From Pseudomonas sp. NC02 (GTDB lineage Bacteria; Pseudomonadota; Gammaproteobacteria; Pseudomonadales; Pseudomonadaceae): a DNA stretch of 64,000 bases. Position 1 is the stretch's first letter. Each line of letters starts with the position of its first letter. The DNA lies in contig NZ_CP025624.1 of the NCBI RefSeq assembly GCF_002874965.1, positions 4,278,001 through 4,342,000 on the forward strand, given 5' to 3'. Positions 48,662 through 59,979 of this stretch are shown here, piece by piece. Below the pieces are notes generated by a model, which did no database searches, was not told the origin of the DNA, and saw only the letters and a list, made by a program, of their open reading frames with translations. The position numbers were made by a program, and so were the translations under genes.

Positions 48662-49786
48662 ATGCGTGATCCAGCCCCTTCTGACACACAAAAGAAGCGC
48701 GTCATCGTCGGTATGTCCGGCGGCGTGGATTCTTCCGTTTCCGCCGTTCTGCTCATGGAGCAGGGTTATGAGGTGGAAGGCCTGTTCATGAAGAACTGGG
48801 AAGAAGACGATGGAACGGAATATTGCACCGCCATGGACGACCTGGCGGATGCCCAGGCCGTCTGCGACAAAATCGGCATCAAGCTGCACACCGCCAACTT
48901 CGCCGCCGAGTACTGGGACAACGTGTTCGAGCACTTCCTGGCCGAATACAAGGCCGGCCGCACGCCGAACCCGGACATCCTGTGTAACCGCGAGATCAAG
49001 TTCAAGGCGTTCCTCGACTACGCGATGATCCTCGGTGCCGATCTGATTGCTACTGGCCACTACGTGCGCCGTCGCGACATCGATGGCCGCACCGAACTGC
49101 TCAAGGGCCTGGACGCCAACAAGGACCAGAGCTACTTCCTGCACGCCGTCGGCGGCGAACAGATCGCCAAGACACTGTTCCCGGTGGGCGAGCTGGAAAA
49201 GCCCGAAGTGCGCGCCATTGCCGAGAAACACGGCCTGGCCACCGCCAAGAAGAAGGATTCCACCGGGATCTGCTTTATCGGCGAGCGCCGTTTCAGCGAC
49301 TTCCTCAAGCAGTACCTGCCGGCGCAACCGGGCGAGATCAAGACCACCGAAGGCGAGATCATCGGCCGTCACCACGGCTTGATGTACCACACCATCGGCC
49401 AGCGCCAGGGCCTGGGCATCGGCGGCTTGAAAGACGCCGGCGAAGAGCCGTGGTACGTGCTGGTCAAGGACCTGGAGCACAACGAGCTGATCGTGGGCCA
49501 GGGCAATGACCACCCATGGCTGTTCTCCCGCGCCCTGCTGGCCTCGGACATCTACTGGGTCAACCCGGTGGACCTCAGCAGCCCGCGCCGCCTGACGGCC
49601 AAAGTGCGCTATCGCCAGAGCGACCAGCCCTGCACGCTGGAAAAAACCGCCACCGGCTATCGCGCCACCTTCGACGACCCGCAGCGCGCCGTAACGCCCG
49701 GCCAATCGGTAGTGTTCTATGACGGAGAGATTTGCCTGGGGGGCGGTGTGATCGAAGTTGCCGAACCCTGGAGCAGCCAGGCATGA
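48662..49786 (+). CDS. mnmA: tRNA-specific 2-thiouridylase MnmA
   Basis: A 374-residue enzyme. The PP-loop GMSGGVDSS (17-25) binds ATP, and the two catalytic cysteines are C108 ([11 protein letters not shown]) and C204 ([11 protein letters not shown]). It adenylates and thiolates U34 of the Lys, Glu and Gln tRNAs with sulfur relayed through TusBCD and TusE, encoded at 27120-28489. Its stop overlaps the hflD start (ATGA), so the two are coupled. Confidence 0.97.
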   Translation: MRDPAPSDTQKKRVIVGMSGGVDSSVSAVLLMEQGYEVEGLFMKNWEEDDGTEYCTAMDDLADAQAVCDKIGIKLHTANFAAEYWDNVFEHFLAEYKAGRTPNPDILCNREIKFKAFLDYAMILGADLIATGHYVRRRDIDGRTELLKGLDANKDQSYFLHAVGGEQIAKTLFPVGELEKPEVRAIAEKHGLATAKKKDSTGICFIGERRFSDFLKQYLPAQPGEIKTTEGEIIGRHHGLMYHTIGQRQGLGIGGLKDAGEEPWYVLVKDLEHNELIVGQGNDHPWLFSRALLASDIYWVNPVDLSSPRRLTAKVRYRQSDQPCTLEKTATGYRATFDDPQRAVTPGQSVVFYDGEICLGGGVIEVAEPWSSQA

Positions 49787-50406
49787 GCCCGACCCAGGAG
49801 CAACTGACGGCACTGGGCGGCGTGTTTCTCGCCGCGGTGCTGGTGGACAAGATCGCCAAGACCGGCCAGGTCACCGAGGCAGGCCTGACCTGCATGCTCG
49901 GCAGCCTGCTGATCCGCGACCCGAAGGACACCCTGGAAGTGTACGGCGGCGACGACCTGGCCCTGCGCGAAGGTTATCGCGCACTGGTCGGCGCCCTCGA
50001 GCGCGACCCAAGCACCTTGCAGCGCGAGCCGCTGCGCTACGCCCTGTCGATGCTCGGCCTGGAGCGCCAATTGGCCAAGCGCGACGACCTGCTGGACACC
50101 ATCGGCAAGCGCCTGCCGCAGATCCAGTCCCAGGTCGAGCATTTTGGCCCGGCCCACGAAAACGTGATCGCAGCCTGTGGCGCCCTGTACCAGGACACCC
50201 TGAGCACCTTGCGCCAGCGGATCCAGGTGCACGGCGATATGCGCAACCTGCAACAACCAAACAACGCCTCGAAAATCCGCGCCCTGCTGTTGGCCGGTAT
50301 TCGTTCGGCGCGGTTATGGCGCCAATTGGGCGGTCATCGCTGGCAGTTGGTGGTCAGCCGACGCAAATTGCTGAAAGAGCTTTACCCGTTGATGCGCAAC
50401 GAATAA
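49783..50406 (+). CDS. hflD: High-frequency lysogenization protein HflD homologue
   Basis: A 207-residue, mostly helical protein (ATG 49783; [28 protein letters not shown]). Family blocks [17 protein letters not shown] and [25 protein letters not shown] are clear. HflD is a peripheral membrane protein that in E. coli interacts with phage lambda CII; its housekeeping role is not known. It overlaps mnmA and precedes purB, the conserved order. Confidence 0.93.
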   Translation: MSPTQEQLTALGGVFLAAVLVDKIAKTGQVTEAGLTCMLGSLLIRDPKDTLEVYGGDDLALREGYRALVGALERDPSTLQREPLRYALSMLGLERQLAKRDDLLDTIGKRLPQIQSQVEHFGPAHENVIAACGALYQDTLSTLRQRIQVHGDMRNLQQPNNASKIRALLLAGIRSARLWRQLGGHRWQLVVSRRKLLKELYPLMRNE

Positions 50407-50442
50407 GTCGCAGCAACCGATTTTTTATAGCCCCACGCGTAA

Positions 50443-51900
<1,458 letters not shown>

Positions 51901-51920
51901 TAGAAGCTTGACCCCTTGAG

Positions 51921-51946
51921 ACGCCCGGCAGCGCCGGGCGTTTTTA
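51921..51946 (+). terminator. Intrinsic terminator after purB
   Basis: ACGCCCGGC and GCCGGGCGT with a three-base loop, followed by TTTTTATT. Confidence 0.92.
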
Positions 51947-51984
51947 TTCCCGTCTGAAAAGTGCTTTTTTTCAATAGGTTACAC

Positions 51985-53151
51985 ATGAATCCTGACATTC
52001 CTCTTCAACTTCTGGGCGGCATCACGGCACGGGAATTCCTGCGCGACTACTGGCAGAAAAAACCCCTGCTGATCCGCCAGGCCATCCCTGACTTCGAAAG
52101 CCCGATCGACGCCGACGAACTGGCCGGCCTGGCGCTGGAAGAAGAAGTCGAGTCGCGCCTAATCATCGAACACGGCGAACGCCCGTGGGAGTTGCGCCGC
52201 GGCCCGTTCGCCGAAGATGCCTTCAGCACCCTGCCCGAGCGCGAGTGGACCCTGCTGGTGCAGGCGGTCGACCAGTTCGTGCCGGAAGTGGCCGAACTGC
52301 TGGAAAACTTCCGCTTCCTGCCAAGCTGGCGCATTGACGATGTGATGATCAGCTACGCCGCCCCGGGTGGCAGCGTGGGCCCGCACTTCGACAACTACGA
52401 CGTGTTCCTGCTGCAAGGTTCCGGCAAGCGCAACTGGAAGATCGGCCAGATGTGCAACTCCGAAAGCCCGCTGCTGCAACACGCGGACCTGCGCATCCTC
52501 GCTGAATTCGAAGAGACCGCCGAATGGGTGCTGGAACCGGGCGACATGCTCTACCTGCCGCCCCGCCTGGCCCACTGCGGCGTGGCCGTGGATGATTGCA
52601 TGACCTACTCCGTAGGCTTCCGCGCCCCGAGCGCCGCTGAAGTGCTGACCCACTTCACCGACTTCCTCAGCCAGTACCTGACTGACGAAGAGCGCTACAC
52701 CGACGCCGATGCCCAGCCGGTCAGCGACCCGCACCAGATCCAGGGCGACGCCCTCGACCGCCTGAAAAGCCTGTTGGCCGAGCACATGAGCGACGAGCGC
52801 ATGCTGCTGACCTGGTTCGGCCAGTTCATGACCGAGCCGCGCTACCCGGAACTGGTCGCCGGCCCGGAAGTGGAAGAAGAAGACCTGCTGGGCAGCCTGG
52901 AAAACGGCGCCGTGCTGATCCGCAACCCGAGCGCCCGCCTGGCCTGGTCCGAAGTCGACGACGACCTGCTGCTGTTCGCCAGCGGCCAGAGCCGCCTGTT
53001 GCCGGGCAAGCTGCGGGAACTGCTGAAGCTGGTGTGCGCCGCCGACGCCCTGCACATCGACAACCTCGGCCCATGGCTGGCGGATGAAGATGGCTGCGCC
53101 CTGCTGTGGGAACTGGTCAAGCAAGGAAGCCTGGGGTTTGCCGATGAATAA
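51985..53151 (+). CDS. roxA: Ribosomal protein arginine hydroxylase (YcfD/RoxA-like, JmjC fold)
   Basis: A 388-residue Fe(II)/2-oxoglutarate oxygenase (ATG 51985, MNPDIPLQLLGGITAREFL). The iron triad is H134 and D136 (VGPHFDNYDVF) and H197 (LPPRLAHCGV). YcfD hydroxylates an arginine of ribosomal protein L16. The C-terminal winged-helix-like and dimerisation regions follow (about 240-388). It overlaps the GNAT gene downstream by eight bases. Confidence 0.93.
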   Translation: MNPDIPLQLLGGITAREFLRDYWQKKPLLIRQAIPDFESPIDADELAGLALEEEVESRLIIEHGERPWELRRGPFAEDAFSTLPEREWTLLVQAVDQFVPEVAELLENFRFLPSWRIDDVMISYAAPGGSVGPHFDNYDVFLLQGSGKRNWKIGQMCNSESPLLQHADLRILAEFEETAEWVLEPGDMLYLPPRLAHCGVAVDDCMTYSVGFRAPSAAEVLTHFTDFLSQYLTDEERYTDADAQPVSDPHQIQGDALDRLKSLLAEHMSDERMLLTWFGQFMTEPRYPELVAGPEVEEEDLLGSLENGAVLIRNPSARLAWSEVDDDLLLFASGQSRLLPGKLRELLKLVCAADALHIDNLGPWLADEDGCALLWELVKQGSLGFADE

Positions 53152-53566
53152 GATTCACGTAAGTGTCGCGGACTGGCAAAAGGATATCGCCGAGATACGG
53201 CGCATTCGTGAAGCGGTATTTATCGCTGAACAATCGGTTCCACCGGAGCTGGAATGGGATGCAGACGACGCGAGTGCCGTGCATTTCCTGGCGTTCGAAG
53301 GCGACTTTCCCATCGGTACTGCACGCCTGCTGCCTACCGGCGAGATCGGCCGCGTGTCGGTTCTCAAAGACTGGCGCGGCCTGAAGGTCGGCGACAAGCT
53401 GATGGAAGCGGTGATCGGCGTGGCCGAGAAACGCGGCCAGACCCGGCAGATCCTCAGTGCACAGGTCCATGCGGCGCCGTTTTATGAGCGCCTGGGCTTC
53501 AAGATTGTCAGCGATGAGTTCCTGGAAGTCGGGATTCCTCACGTTGATATGGTGCGCGAGGGCTGA
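53144..53566 (+). CDS. GNAT-family N-acetyltransferase
   Basis: A 140-residue protein (ATG 53144, MNKIHVSVADWQKDIAEIRR) translated in the overlapping frame after roxA. The GNAT core is visible: IREAVFIAEQSVPPELEWD, GTARLLPTGEIGRVSVLKDWRGLKVGDKLM with the acetyl-CoA loop, HAAPFYERLGFKIVSDEFLEVGIPHVDM. This is the ElaA/YjcF-like type. The substrate is not evident; the tight coupling to roxA suggests a shared role, possibly in ribosomal protein modification. Confidence 0.85.
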   Translation: MNKIHVSVADWQKDIAEIRRIREAVFIAEQSVPPELEWDADDASAVHFLAFEGDFPIGTARLLPTGEIGRVSVLKDWRGLKVGDKLMEAVIGVAEKRGQTRQILSAQVHAAPFYERLGFKIVSDEFLEVGIPHVDMVREG

Positions 53567-53585
53567 TCCGAGACCGCGCCGCGCC

Positions 53586-53670
53586 CTTCGCAGGCAAGCC
53601 AGCTCCCACATTCGATCCAGTACATCCTTTGGAATGAGGTCAAATGTGGGAGCGGGCTTGCTCGCGAAGG
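53586..53670. repeat. Everted pair of two different REP words
   Basis: CTTCGCAGGCAAGCCAGCTC (starting 53587) and TGTGGGAGCGGGCTTGCTCG (starting 53645) point away from each other, the opposite of a normal REPIN. One belongs to the AGCTGGCTTGCC type, the other to the AGCGGGCTTGCTCGC type. Confidence 0.75.
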
Positions 53671-53688
53671 CGCCATCAGCAACACCTC

Positions 53689-53724
53689 AAAAGGCCCTGC
53701 CATCCCCCGATGCCAGGGCCTTTT
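53689..53724 (+). terminator. Intrinsic terminator after the roxA-GNAT unit
   Basis: AAAAGGCCCTG (53689-53699) pairs with CAGGGCCTTTT (53714-53724). The stem is symmetrical, so it can work on both strands. Confidence 0.85.
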
Positions 53725-53805
53725 GCCGTCCAGGATTCAACTTGCACCCCGCCAGGCCGACAAACTGGCAATATCTAGCCTAAATGACTCGCAGAGATAA
53801 CGGAC

Positions 53806-54543
53806 ATGTCCCTACGCACCCTGCTCACCCTGTTGCTCCTGGCCACCAGTTTCTCGGTGATGGCCGCCACCGAAGTCGTGCCCCTGAGCAACCGCACCAG
53901 CGCCGACCTGCTGCCGGTGGCGCAGAACTTTATCGGCAAGGACGGCACCGTCAGCGCCTACGGCAACCAACTGATCGTGAATGCCGAGCCCGACAAGATC
54001 CAGGGCCTGCGCGCCCTGCTCGCGCAACTGGACACGCCTTCCAAGCGCCTGCTGATCACCGTCGACACCAACGAAAACAACCAGCAGAGCAACGGCAACA
54101 ATCAAACCCAGGTCATCACCTACAGCACCGAGAGCCGTGACGGCGGGATCCAGCAGATCCAGGCCAGCGAAGGCGTGCCCGCGCTGATCCAGGTCGGCCA
54201 GAGCGTGCCCCTCACCACCACCCAGCCCGATGCCTACGGCCGCCCGCAGAACCAGACCCAGTATCGCAACGTAACCCAGGGTTTCTACGTGACGGCCAGC
54301 GTCACCGGCGAGACCGTTCACCTGAGCATCAGTACCAATCGTGACCGCATGAGCCAGGAACGTCCCGATGTAGTGAACGTGCAAAGTACCGACACAACTG
54401 TCAGCGGACGCCTGGGCGAGTGGATCACCCTGGCCGGGATCAACCGCCAGACCCAGGCCGACAAAAGCACTACAACCCGCAGCTACTCTACTCAAGGGCG
54501 CGATGACCTGACATTGCGGGTCAAAGTCGACACGCTGAACTGA
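53806..54543 (+). CDS. Small secreted protein with secretin-like N-domain and truncated secretin core
   Basis: A 245-residue protein with a signal peptide (LLTLLLLATSFSVMA). Residues about 22-85 form an N-type secretin subdomain (VVPLSNRTSADLLPVAQNF, VNAEPDKIQGLRALLAQLD). The rest resembles part of the secretin core (VPALIQVGQSVPL, YRNVTQGFYVTASVTGETVHLSI, ITLAGINRQTQADK). True secretins are more than 500 residues, so this is too short to form a complete outer-membrane gate. It stands alone with no type II, III or IV secretion genes nearby. It may be a periplasmic accessory protein or a relict. Confidence 0.75.
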   Translation: MSLRTLLTLLLLATSFSVMAATEVVPLSNRTSADLLPVAQNFIGKDGTVSAYGNQLIVNAEPDKIQGLRALLAQLDTPSKRLLITVDTNENNQQSNGNNQTQVITYSTESRDGGIQQIQASEGVPALIQVGQSVPLTTTQPDAYGRPQNQTQYRNVTQGFYVTASVTGETVHLSISTNRDRMSQERPDVVNVQSTDTTVSGRLGEWITLAGINRQTQADKSTTTRSYSTQGRDDLTLRVKVDTLN

Positions 54544-54583
54544 AGCACCAAAAACTGACTGGCGAGTCGTATTAGACTAAAGA

Positions 54584-54609
54584 TGTAGTGCTTGAAAAAA
54601 AGCACTACA
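54584..54609. promoter_or_regulatory. Perfect 10+10 inverted repeat upstream of the aceA promoter
   Basis: TGTAGTGCTT (54584-54593) and AAGCACTACA (54600-54609) with a six-base loop. It ends six bases before a TTGACG -35 box. The TGTAGT/ACTACA ends agree with the motif I recall for RccR, an RpiR-type repressor of glyoxylate-shunt genes in P. fluorescens; this needs a check. It also follows the secretin-like gene and could double as its terminator. Confidence 0.55.
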
Positions 54610-54615
54610 AAACAT

Positions 54616-54644
54616 TTGACGATCCAAAAAAGCATGGGCATGAT
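54616..54644 (+). promoter_or_regulatory. Candidate aceA promoter
   Basis: TTGACG (54616-54621), 17 bases, CATGAT (54639-54644). It would give a leader of nearly 390 bases, in which a GGCCCT/AGGGCC hairpin lies near 54667. Nothing else is supported in 54645-55037. Confidence 0.4.
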
Positions 54645-55037
54645 GGCCTCGCTCCCGCTAATCAGGGGCCCTGGCAAGGGCCTTCGGATCGTCGCTCAAA
54701 GCCACCCACCTGAGCCGATTCGTGTCTGTACCGCCCACAAGGTGTGTTTGACGAGGTTGCGACTGGAACGAAGTTGTCCCGAGGGACGGAAGCTAACCAG
54801 GTAACCCGGCAACACACTGATGGATCGTACAAAGGCCCACGACGCCCGAAGACTGTTCGCAGTTCGCCCTTACCTGCTCAACTCCCCCTTGAGCCACTCG
54901 TTCATCCCGTCGCCTTCCCCGCCGAGCCTGACTTGACCGCCTAAGCTTCTGGTCAGCGAGCAGCCATAACCACGCACTGATTACGTGGCTGGCAAATGGA
55001 ATTTTCCACCTAGACCTATGCGACGAGGTTTTTCCCC

Positions 55038-56363
55038 ATGGCACTGACACGCGAACAGCAAATTGCAGCCCTTGAAAAAGACTGGGCTGAAAACCCACGC
55101 TGGAAAGGCGTGACCCGCGCTTATTCCGCTGCTGACGTCGTCCGCCTGCGTGGCTCGGTTCAACCTGAGCACACCTTTGCAAAACTCGGCGCCGAGAAGC
55201 TGTGGAAGCTGGTCACCCAGGGTGCCAAGCCGTCCTTCCGTCCCGAAAAAGATTTCGTCAACTGCATGGGCGCCCTGACTGGCGGCCAAGCGGTTCAACA
55301 GGTCAAAGCCGGTATCCAGGCGATCTACCTGTCTGGCTGGCAAGTGGCAGCGGACAACAACTCCGCTGAATCCATGTACCCCGACCAATCGCTGTACCCG
55401 GTGGACTCCGTGCCAACCGTGGTCAAGCGCATCAACAACTCGTTCCGCCGTGCCGACCAGATCCAGTGGAAAGCCGGTAAAGGCCCGGGCGATGAAGGCT
55501 ACATCGACTACTTCGCACCGATCGTTGCAGACGCTGAAGCCGGTTTCGGTGGCGTACTGAACGCCTACGAGCTGATGAAGAGCATGATCGAGGCAGGCGC
55601 TGCCGGCGTTCACTTCGAAGACCAGCTGGCTTCGGTGAAGAAATGCGGCCACATGGGCGGCAAGGTACTGGTTCCAACCCAGGAAGCTGTTCAAAAGCTG
55701 ACGGCTGCTCGTCTGGCTGCTGACGTTGCTGGCACTCCGACCATCATCCTGGCCCGTACCGATGCCAACGCGGCTGATTTGCTGACCTCGGATTGCGACC
55801 CGTACGACCAGCCGTTCGTGACTGGCGAACGTACCCAGGAAGGTTTCTATAAAGTGCGCGCCGGTCTCGACCAGGCGATCGCTCGTGGCCTGGCCTACGC
55901 GCCGTACGCCGACCTGATCTGGTGCGAAACTGCCAAGCCGGACCTGGACGAAGCCCGCCGCTTTGCCGAAGCCATCAAGAAGGAATACCCGGATCAACTG
56001 CTGTCCTACAACTGCTCGCCTTCCTTCAACTGGAAGAAGAACCTGGACGACGCGACCATCGCCAAGTTCCAGCGTGAACTGTCTGCCATGGGCTACAAGC
56101 ACCAATTCATCACCCTGGCCGGCATTCACAACATGTGGCACAGCATGTTCAACCTGGCGCACGACTACGCCCGCAACGACATGACTGCCTACGTGAAGCT
56201 GCAGGAACAAGAGTTCGCTGATGCTGCCAAGGGTTACACCTTTGTGGCGCACCAGCAGGAAGTGGGCACCGGCTACTTCGACGACATGACCACCGTGATC
56301 CAGGGCGGCACCTCGTCCGTGACTGCGCTGACCGGTTCGACCGAAGAAGAGCAGTTCCACTAA
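55038..56363 (+). CDS. aceA: Isocitrate lyase
   Basis: A 441-residue enzyme. The catalytic KKCGH motif is at 201-205 (Cys203 is the base/acid), in the block [15 protein letters not shown]. Other active-site blocks are [26 protein letters not shown] and [13 protein letters not shown]. It splits isocitrate into glyoxylate and succinate, the first step of the glyoxylate shunt, competing with Icd and Idh, both encoded in this window. The length matches the short gammaproteobacterial type (434 in E. coli). A GGTTTTT leader precedes the ATG, and a strong terminator follows. Confidence 0.97.
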   Translation: MALTREQQIAALEKDWAENPRWKGVTRAYSAADVVRLRGSVQPEHTFAKLGAEKLWKLVTQGAKPSFRPEKDFVNCMGALTGGQAVQQVKAGIQAIYLSGWQVAADNNSAESMYPDQSLYPVDSVPTVVKRINNSFRRADQIQWKAGKGPGDEGYIDYFAPIVADAEAGFGGVLNAYELMKSMIEAGAAGVHFEDQLASVKKCGHMGGKVLVPTQEAVQKLTAARLAADVAGTPTIILARTDANAADLLTSDCDPYDQPFVTGERTQEGFYKVRAGLDQAIARGLAYAPYADLIWCETAKPDLDEARRFAEAIKKEYPDQLLSYNCSPSFNWKKNLDDATIAKFQRELSAMGYKHQFITLAGIHNMWHSMFNLAHDYARNDMTAYVKLQEQEFADAAKGYTFVAHQQEVGTGYFDDMTTVIQGGTSSVTALTGSTEEEQFH

Positions 56364-56424
56364 GTACTGAGTACACGGCCACTGCGGCCCCACGGAAGAC
56401 CTAACCGCAGTGCCGCACGATCTG

Positions 56425-56455
56425 ACGCCCCGACTGGTTCGGGGCGTTTTTTTTG
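56425..56455 (+). terminator. Intrinsic terminator after aceA
   Basis: ACGCCCCGA (56425-56433) pairs with TCGGGGCGT (56439-56447), followed by an uninterrupted T-run. Confidence 0.95.
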
Positions 56456-56494
56456 CACTGATGAAACCCTGCCTGACACAACACAGATCAAAAT

Positions 56495-56582
56495 GTGGGA
56501 GCGGGCTTGCTCGCGAATGCGGTGTATCAGTCAACAGATTCATTGGCTGACCCACTGCATTCGCGAGCAAGCCCGCTCCCAC
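56495..56582. repeat. REPIN (inverted REP doublet, GCGGGCTTGCTCGCGAA type)
   Basis: GTGGGAGCGGGCTTGCTCGC faces its complement ending CCCGCTCCCAC at 56582. It lies between the aceA terminator and the nuo promoter region. Confidence 0.9.
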
Positions 56583-56749
56583 AAGGGGAATGTGTGCATT
56601 CTGAAAATTTGTGCAAAACATTGATCTAGAGCGGTATCTGCATCAACCAGATCGGTTAAAAGATCTCCGTCAGCAACTAAGCGACAATCTAGCAAGTAAC
56701 GGCAACTTCCCCCGCCACACGAGAAACATTCGCTTAAACCCCACGCAAA

Positions 56750-56764
56750 CAATATTCATTATCA
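56750..56764. promoter_or_regulatory. Fur-box-like sequence upstream of nuoA
   Basis: CAATATTCATTATCA matches 11 of 14 defined positions of the 7-1-7 Fur consensus TGATAATnATTATCA, about 140 bases before the candidate nuoA -35. It may tie complex I, rich in iron-sulfur clusters, to iron supply. Confidence 0.3.
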
Positions 56765-56902
56765 TTTAGAGCATGAAAACTTCTTTACCGGTTAAACAAA
56801 ACACAATTCGTGAAAAGCCCGCTAATGCCCGCAGCACAAGGGCTACAGCCCCAAGAAGGTGCACTATGTGCTTATTCCATCGAATAATTTCGCTATAGGA
56901 AT

Positions 56903-56931
56903 TTTACTTGCCCGGTGTTTAGCCATAAAAT
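56903..56931 (+). promoter_or_regulatory. Candidate nuo operon promoter
   Basis: TTTACT (56903-56908), 17 bases, TAAAAT (56926-56931), about 85 bases before the nuoA start. Confidence 0.45.
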
Positions 56932-57021
56932 CACCGCGATTGATTGCGCTGCGACATATCGTCACTGCATCGTTACTTTTTCGAGCTCAGAGACCTTTGC
57001 TCTCTGTTAAGGATTTCCAGC

Positions 57022-57435
57022 ATGACCGAAGCGACAGGACTCATGGCCCACAACTGGGGCTTTGCCATTTTCCTCCTCGGTGTAGTCGGCCTTTGCGCCT
57101 TCATGCTCGGCGTCTCCAGCCTCCTCGGGTCAAAAGCCTGGGGCCGCAGCAAAAACGAACCGTTCGAGTCCGGCATGCTACCTACAGGTGGCGCCCGCTT
57201 GCGGCTCTCAGCCAAATTCTATCTGGTCGCGATGCTCTTCGTGATCTTCGACATCGAAGCCCTTTTTCTCTTTGCCTGGTCTGTGTCCGTCCGCGAAAGC
57301 GGCTGGACCGGATTCGTCGAAGCCCTCGTTTTCATAGCAATTCTGTTGGCAGGCCTTGTCTACCTATTTCGAGTGGGCGCCCTTGACTGGGCTCCGGAAG
57401 CTCGTCGCAAGCGGCAAGCGAAGCTGAAACAATGA
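57022..57435 (+). CDS. nuoA: NADH-quinone oxidoreductase subunit A
   Basis: A 137-residue membrane subunit (ATG 57022 with AGGA nine bases upstream; the longer frame from 56944 is rejected). Three hydrophobic helices and the conserved [43 protein letters not shown] block between helices 1 and 2 identify it; this loop lies at the quinone chamber. It starts the nuo operon for proton-pumping complex I. Confidence 0.95.
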   Translation: MTEATGLMAHNWGFAIFLLGVVGLCAFMLGVSSLLGSKAWGRSKNEPFESGMLPTGGARLRLSAKFYLVAMLFVIFDIEALFLFAWSVSVRESGWTGFVEALVFIAILLAGLVYLFRVGALDWAPEARRKRQAKLKQ

Positions 57436-57445
57436 GGCTTTGGCG

Positions 57446-58120
57446 ATGCAATACAATCTCACCAGGATCGACCCGGATGCTCCTAACGAGCAGTACCCAA
57501 TCGGCGAACGGGAAACCGTTTCCGACCCGTTAGAAGACCAAGTCCACAAAAACATCTACATGGGCAAGCTGGAAGACGTGCTGAGTGGTGCGGTCAACTG
57601 GGGACGTAAGAACTCCCTGTGGCCGTACAACTTCGGTCTGTCCTGCTGCTACGTGGAAATGACCACCGCCTTCACGGCGCCCCACGACATCGCGCGCTTT
57701 GGCGCCGAAGTTATCCGGGCATCGCCGCGTCAGGCGGATTTCATGGTTATCGCCGGTACCTGCTTTATCAAGATGGCGCCGATCATTCAGCGTCTCTACG
57801 AGCAAATGCTCGAGCCAAAGTGGGTTATCTCCATGGGTTCGTGCGCCAACTCCGGTGGCATGTACGACATCTACTCCGTGGTTCAGGGGGTGGACAAGTT
57901 CCTGCCCGTGGACGTCTACGTGCCTGGCTGCCCGCCCCGCCCTGAAGCATTTCTGCAAGGCTTGATGCTGTTGCAGGAATCGATTGGCAAGGAGCGTCGC
58001 CCACTTTCCTGGGTTGTCGGAGATCAAGGCGTATACCGCGCCGAGATGCCGTCACAAAAGGAACAGCGCCGCGAACAGCGTATTCAGGTAACCAACCTGC
58101 GCAGCCCCGACGAAGTCTGA
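57446..58120 (+). CDS. nuoB: NADH-quinone oxidoreductase subunit B
   Basis: A 224-residue peripheral subunit (ATG 57446) that holds cluster N2, the last electron carrier before quinone. Ligands are in GLSCCYVEM (tandem cysteines), GSCANSGG and VPGCPPRPE. It lies 10 bases after nuoA. The C-terminus ends in a charged tail ([13 protein letters not shown]). Confidence 0.97.
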   Translation: MQYNLTRIDPDAPNEQYPIGERETVSDPLEDQVHKNIYMGKLEDVLSGAVNWGRKNSLWPYNFGLSCCYVEMTTAFTAPHDIARFGAEVIRASPRQADFMVIAGTCFIKMAPIIQRLYEQMLEPKWVISMGSCANSGGMYDIYSVVQGVDKFLPVDVYVPGCPPRPEAFLQGLMLLQESIGKERRPLSWVVGDQGVYRAEMPSQKEQRREQRIQVTNLRSPDEV

Positions 58121-58192
58121 TCCAGAACCGCTTCTTTTATAGAACGAAAACCTGGCTTCATTCTTTACGTTGACCGAAAGCGATAAAAAACC

Positions 58193-59977
58193 ATGACTAC
58201 AGGCAGTGCTCTGTACATCCCGCCTTATAAGGCAGACGACCAGGATGTGGTCGTCGAACTCAACAACCGTTTTGGCCCTGACGCCTTCACCGCCCAGGCC
58301 ACACGCACCGGCATGCCGGTGCTGTGGGTGGCGCGTGCCAGGCTCGTCGAAGTCCTGAGCTTCCTGCGCAACCTGCCCAAGCCGTACGTCATGCTCTATG
58401 ACCTGCATGGCGTGGACGAGCGCCTGCGCACCAAGCGCCAGGGGCTGCCGAGCGGCGCCGACTTCACCGTGTTCTACCACTTGATGTCGCTGGAACGTAA
58501 CAGCGACGTGATGATCAAGGTGGCCCTCTCCGAGAGCGACCTGAGCGTTCCGACCGTGACCGGTATCTGGCCTAACGCCAACTGGTACGAGCGTGAAGTG
58601 TGGGACATGTTCGGCATCGATTTCCCGGGCCACCCGCACCTGTCGCGCATCATGATGCCGCCGACCTGGGAAGGTCACCCGCTGCGCAAGGACTTCCCTG
58701 CCCGCGCCACCGAATTCGATCCATTCAGCCTGACCCTCGCCAAGCAACAGCTTGAAGAAGAGGCTGCGCGCTTCCGTCCGGAAGACTGGGGCATGAAGCG
58801 CTCCGGCACCAACGAGGACTACATGTTCCTCAACCTGGGCCCGAACCACCCTTCGGCTCACGGTGCCTTCCGCATCATCCTGCAACTGGACGGCGAAGAA
58901 ATCGTCGACTGCGTACCGGACATCGGCTACCACCACCGTGGTGCCGAGAAGATGGCCGAGCGTCAGTCGTGGCACAGCTTCATCCCGTACACCGACCGTA
59001 TCGACTACCTCGGCGGCGTGATGAACAACCTGCCGTACGTGCTCTCGGTCGAGAAGCTGGCCGGCATCAAGGTGCCGGACAAGGTCGACACCATCCGCAT
59101 CATGATGGCCGAGTTCTTCCGGATCACCAGCCACCTGCTGTTCCTGGGTACCTATATCCAGGACGTCGGCGCCATGACCCCGGTGTTCTTCACCTTCACC
59201 GACCGTCAGCGTGCGTACAAGGTCATCGAAGCCATCACCGGTTTCCGCCTGCACCCGGCCTGGTACCGCATCGGCGGCGTCGCCCACGACCTGCCGCGTG
59301 GCTGGGAACGCCTGGTCAAGGAATTCATCGACTGGATGCCCAAGCGTCTGGACGAATACCAGAAAGCCGCCCTGGACAACAGCATCCTCAAGGGCCGGAC
59401 CATCGGCGTCGCCCAGTACAACACCAAAGAGGCCCTGGAATGGGGCGTCACCGGTGCTGGCCTGCGTTCCACCGGTTGCGATTTCGACCTGCGTAAAGCA
59501 CGCCCGTACTCCGGCTACCAGAACTTCGAATTCGAAGTGCCGCTGGCGGCCAACGGCGATGCCTACGACCGCTGCATCGTGCGCGTCGAAGAAATGCGCC
59601 AGAGCCTGAAGATCATCGAACAGTGCATGCGCAACATGCCGGAAGGCCCGTACAAGGCGGATCACCCGCTGACCACGCCGCCGCCGAAAGAGCGCACGCT
59701 GCAACACATCGAAACCCTGATCACGCACTTCCTGCAAGTTTCGTGGGGCCCGGTAATGCCGGCCAACGAATCCTTCCAGATGATCGAAGCGACCAAGGGT
59801 ATCAACAGTTATTACCTGACGAGCGATGGCGGCACCATGAGCTACCGCACCCGGATTCGTACGCCAAGCTTCCCGCACCTGCAGCAGATCCCTTCGGTGA
59901 TCAAAGGTGAAATGGTCGCGGACTTGATTGCGTACCTGGGTAGTATCGATTTCGTTATGGCCGACGTGGACCGCTAA
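58193..59977 (+). CDS. nuoC: NADH-quinone oxidoreductase fused subunit C/D
   Basis: A 594-residue fusion, as in E. coli and other gammaproteobacteria (also named nuoCD). Residues about 35-190 are the NuoC (30 kDa) part, ending with [27 protein letters not shown]. Residues about 205-594 are NuoD (49 kDa), with [33 protein letters not shown] and the quinone-site blocks. NuoD lines the quinone cavity next to NuoB. Confidence 0.96.
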   Translation: MTTGSALYIPPYKADDQDVVVELNNRFGPDAFTAQATRTGMPVLWVARARLVEVLSFLRNLPKPYVMLYDLHGVDERLRTKRQGLPSGADFTVFYHLMSLERNSDVMIKVALSESDLSVPTVTGIWPNANWYEREVWDMFGIDFPGHPHLSRIMMPPTWEGHPLRKDFPARATEFDPFSLTLAKQQLEEEAARFRPEDWGMKRSGTNEDYMFLNLGPNHPSAHGAFRIILQLDGEEIVDCVPDIGYHHRGAEKMAERQSWHSFIPYTDRIDYLGGVMNNLPYVLSVEKLAGIKVPDKVDTIRIMMAEFFRITSHLLFLGTYIQDVGAMTPVFFTFTDRQRAYKVIEAITGFRLHPAWYRIGGVAHDLPRGWERLVKEFIDWMPKRLDEYQKAALDNSILKGRTIGVAQYNTKEALEWGVTGAGLRSTGCDFDLRKARPYSGYQNFEFEVPLAANGDAYDRCIVRVEEMRQSLKIIEQCMRNMPEGPYKADHPLTTPPPKERTLQHIETLITHFLQVSWGPVMPANESFQMIEATKGINSYYLTSDGGTMSYRTRIRTPSFPHLQQIPSVIKGEMVADLIAYLGSIDFVMADVDR

Positions 59978-59979
59978 GC

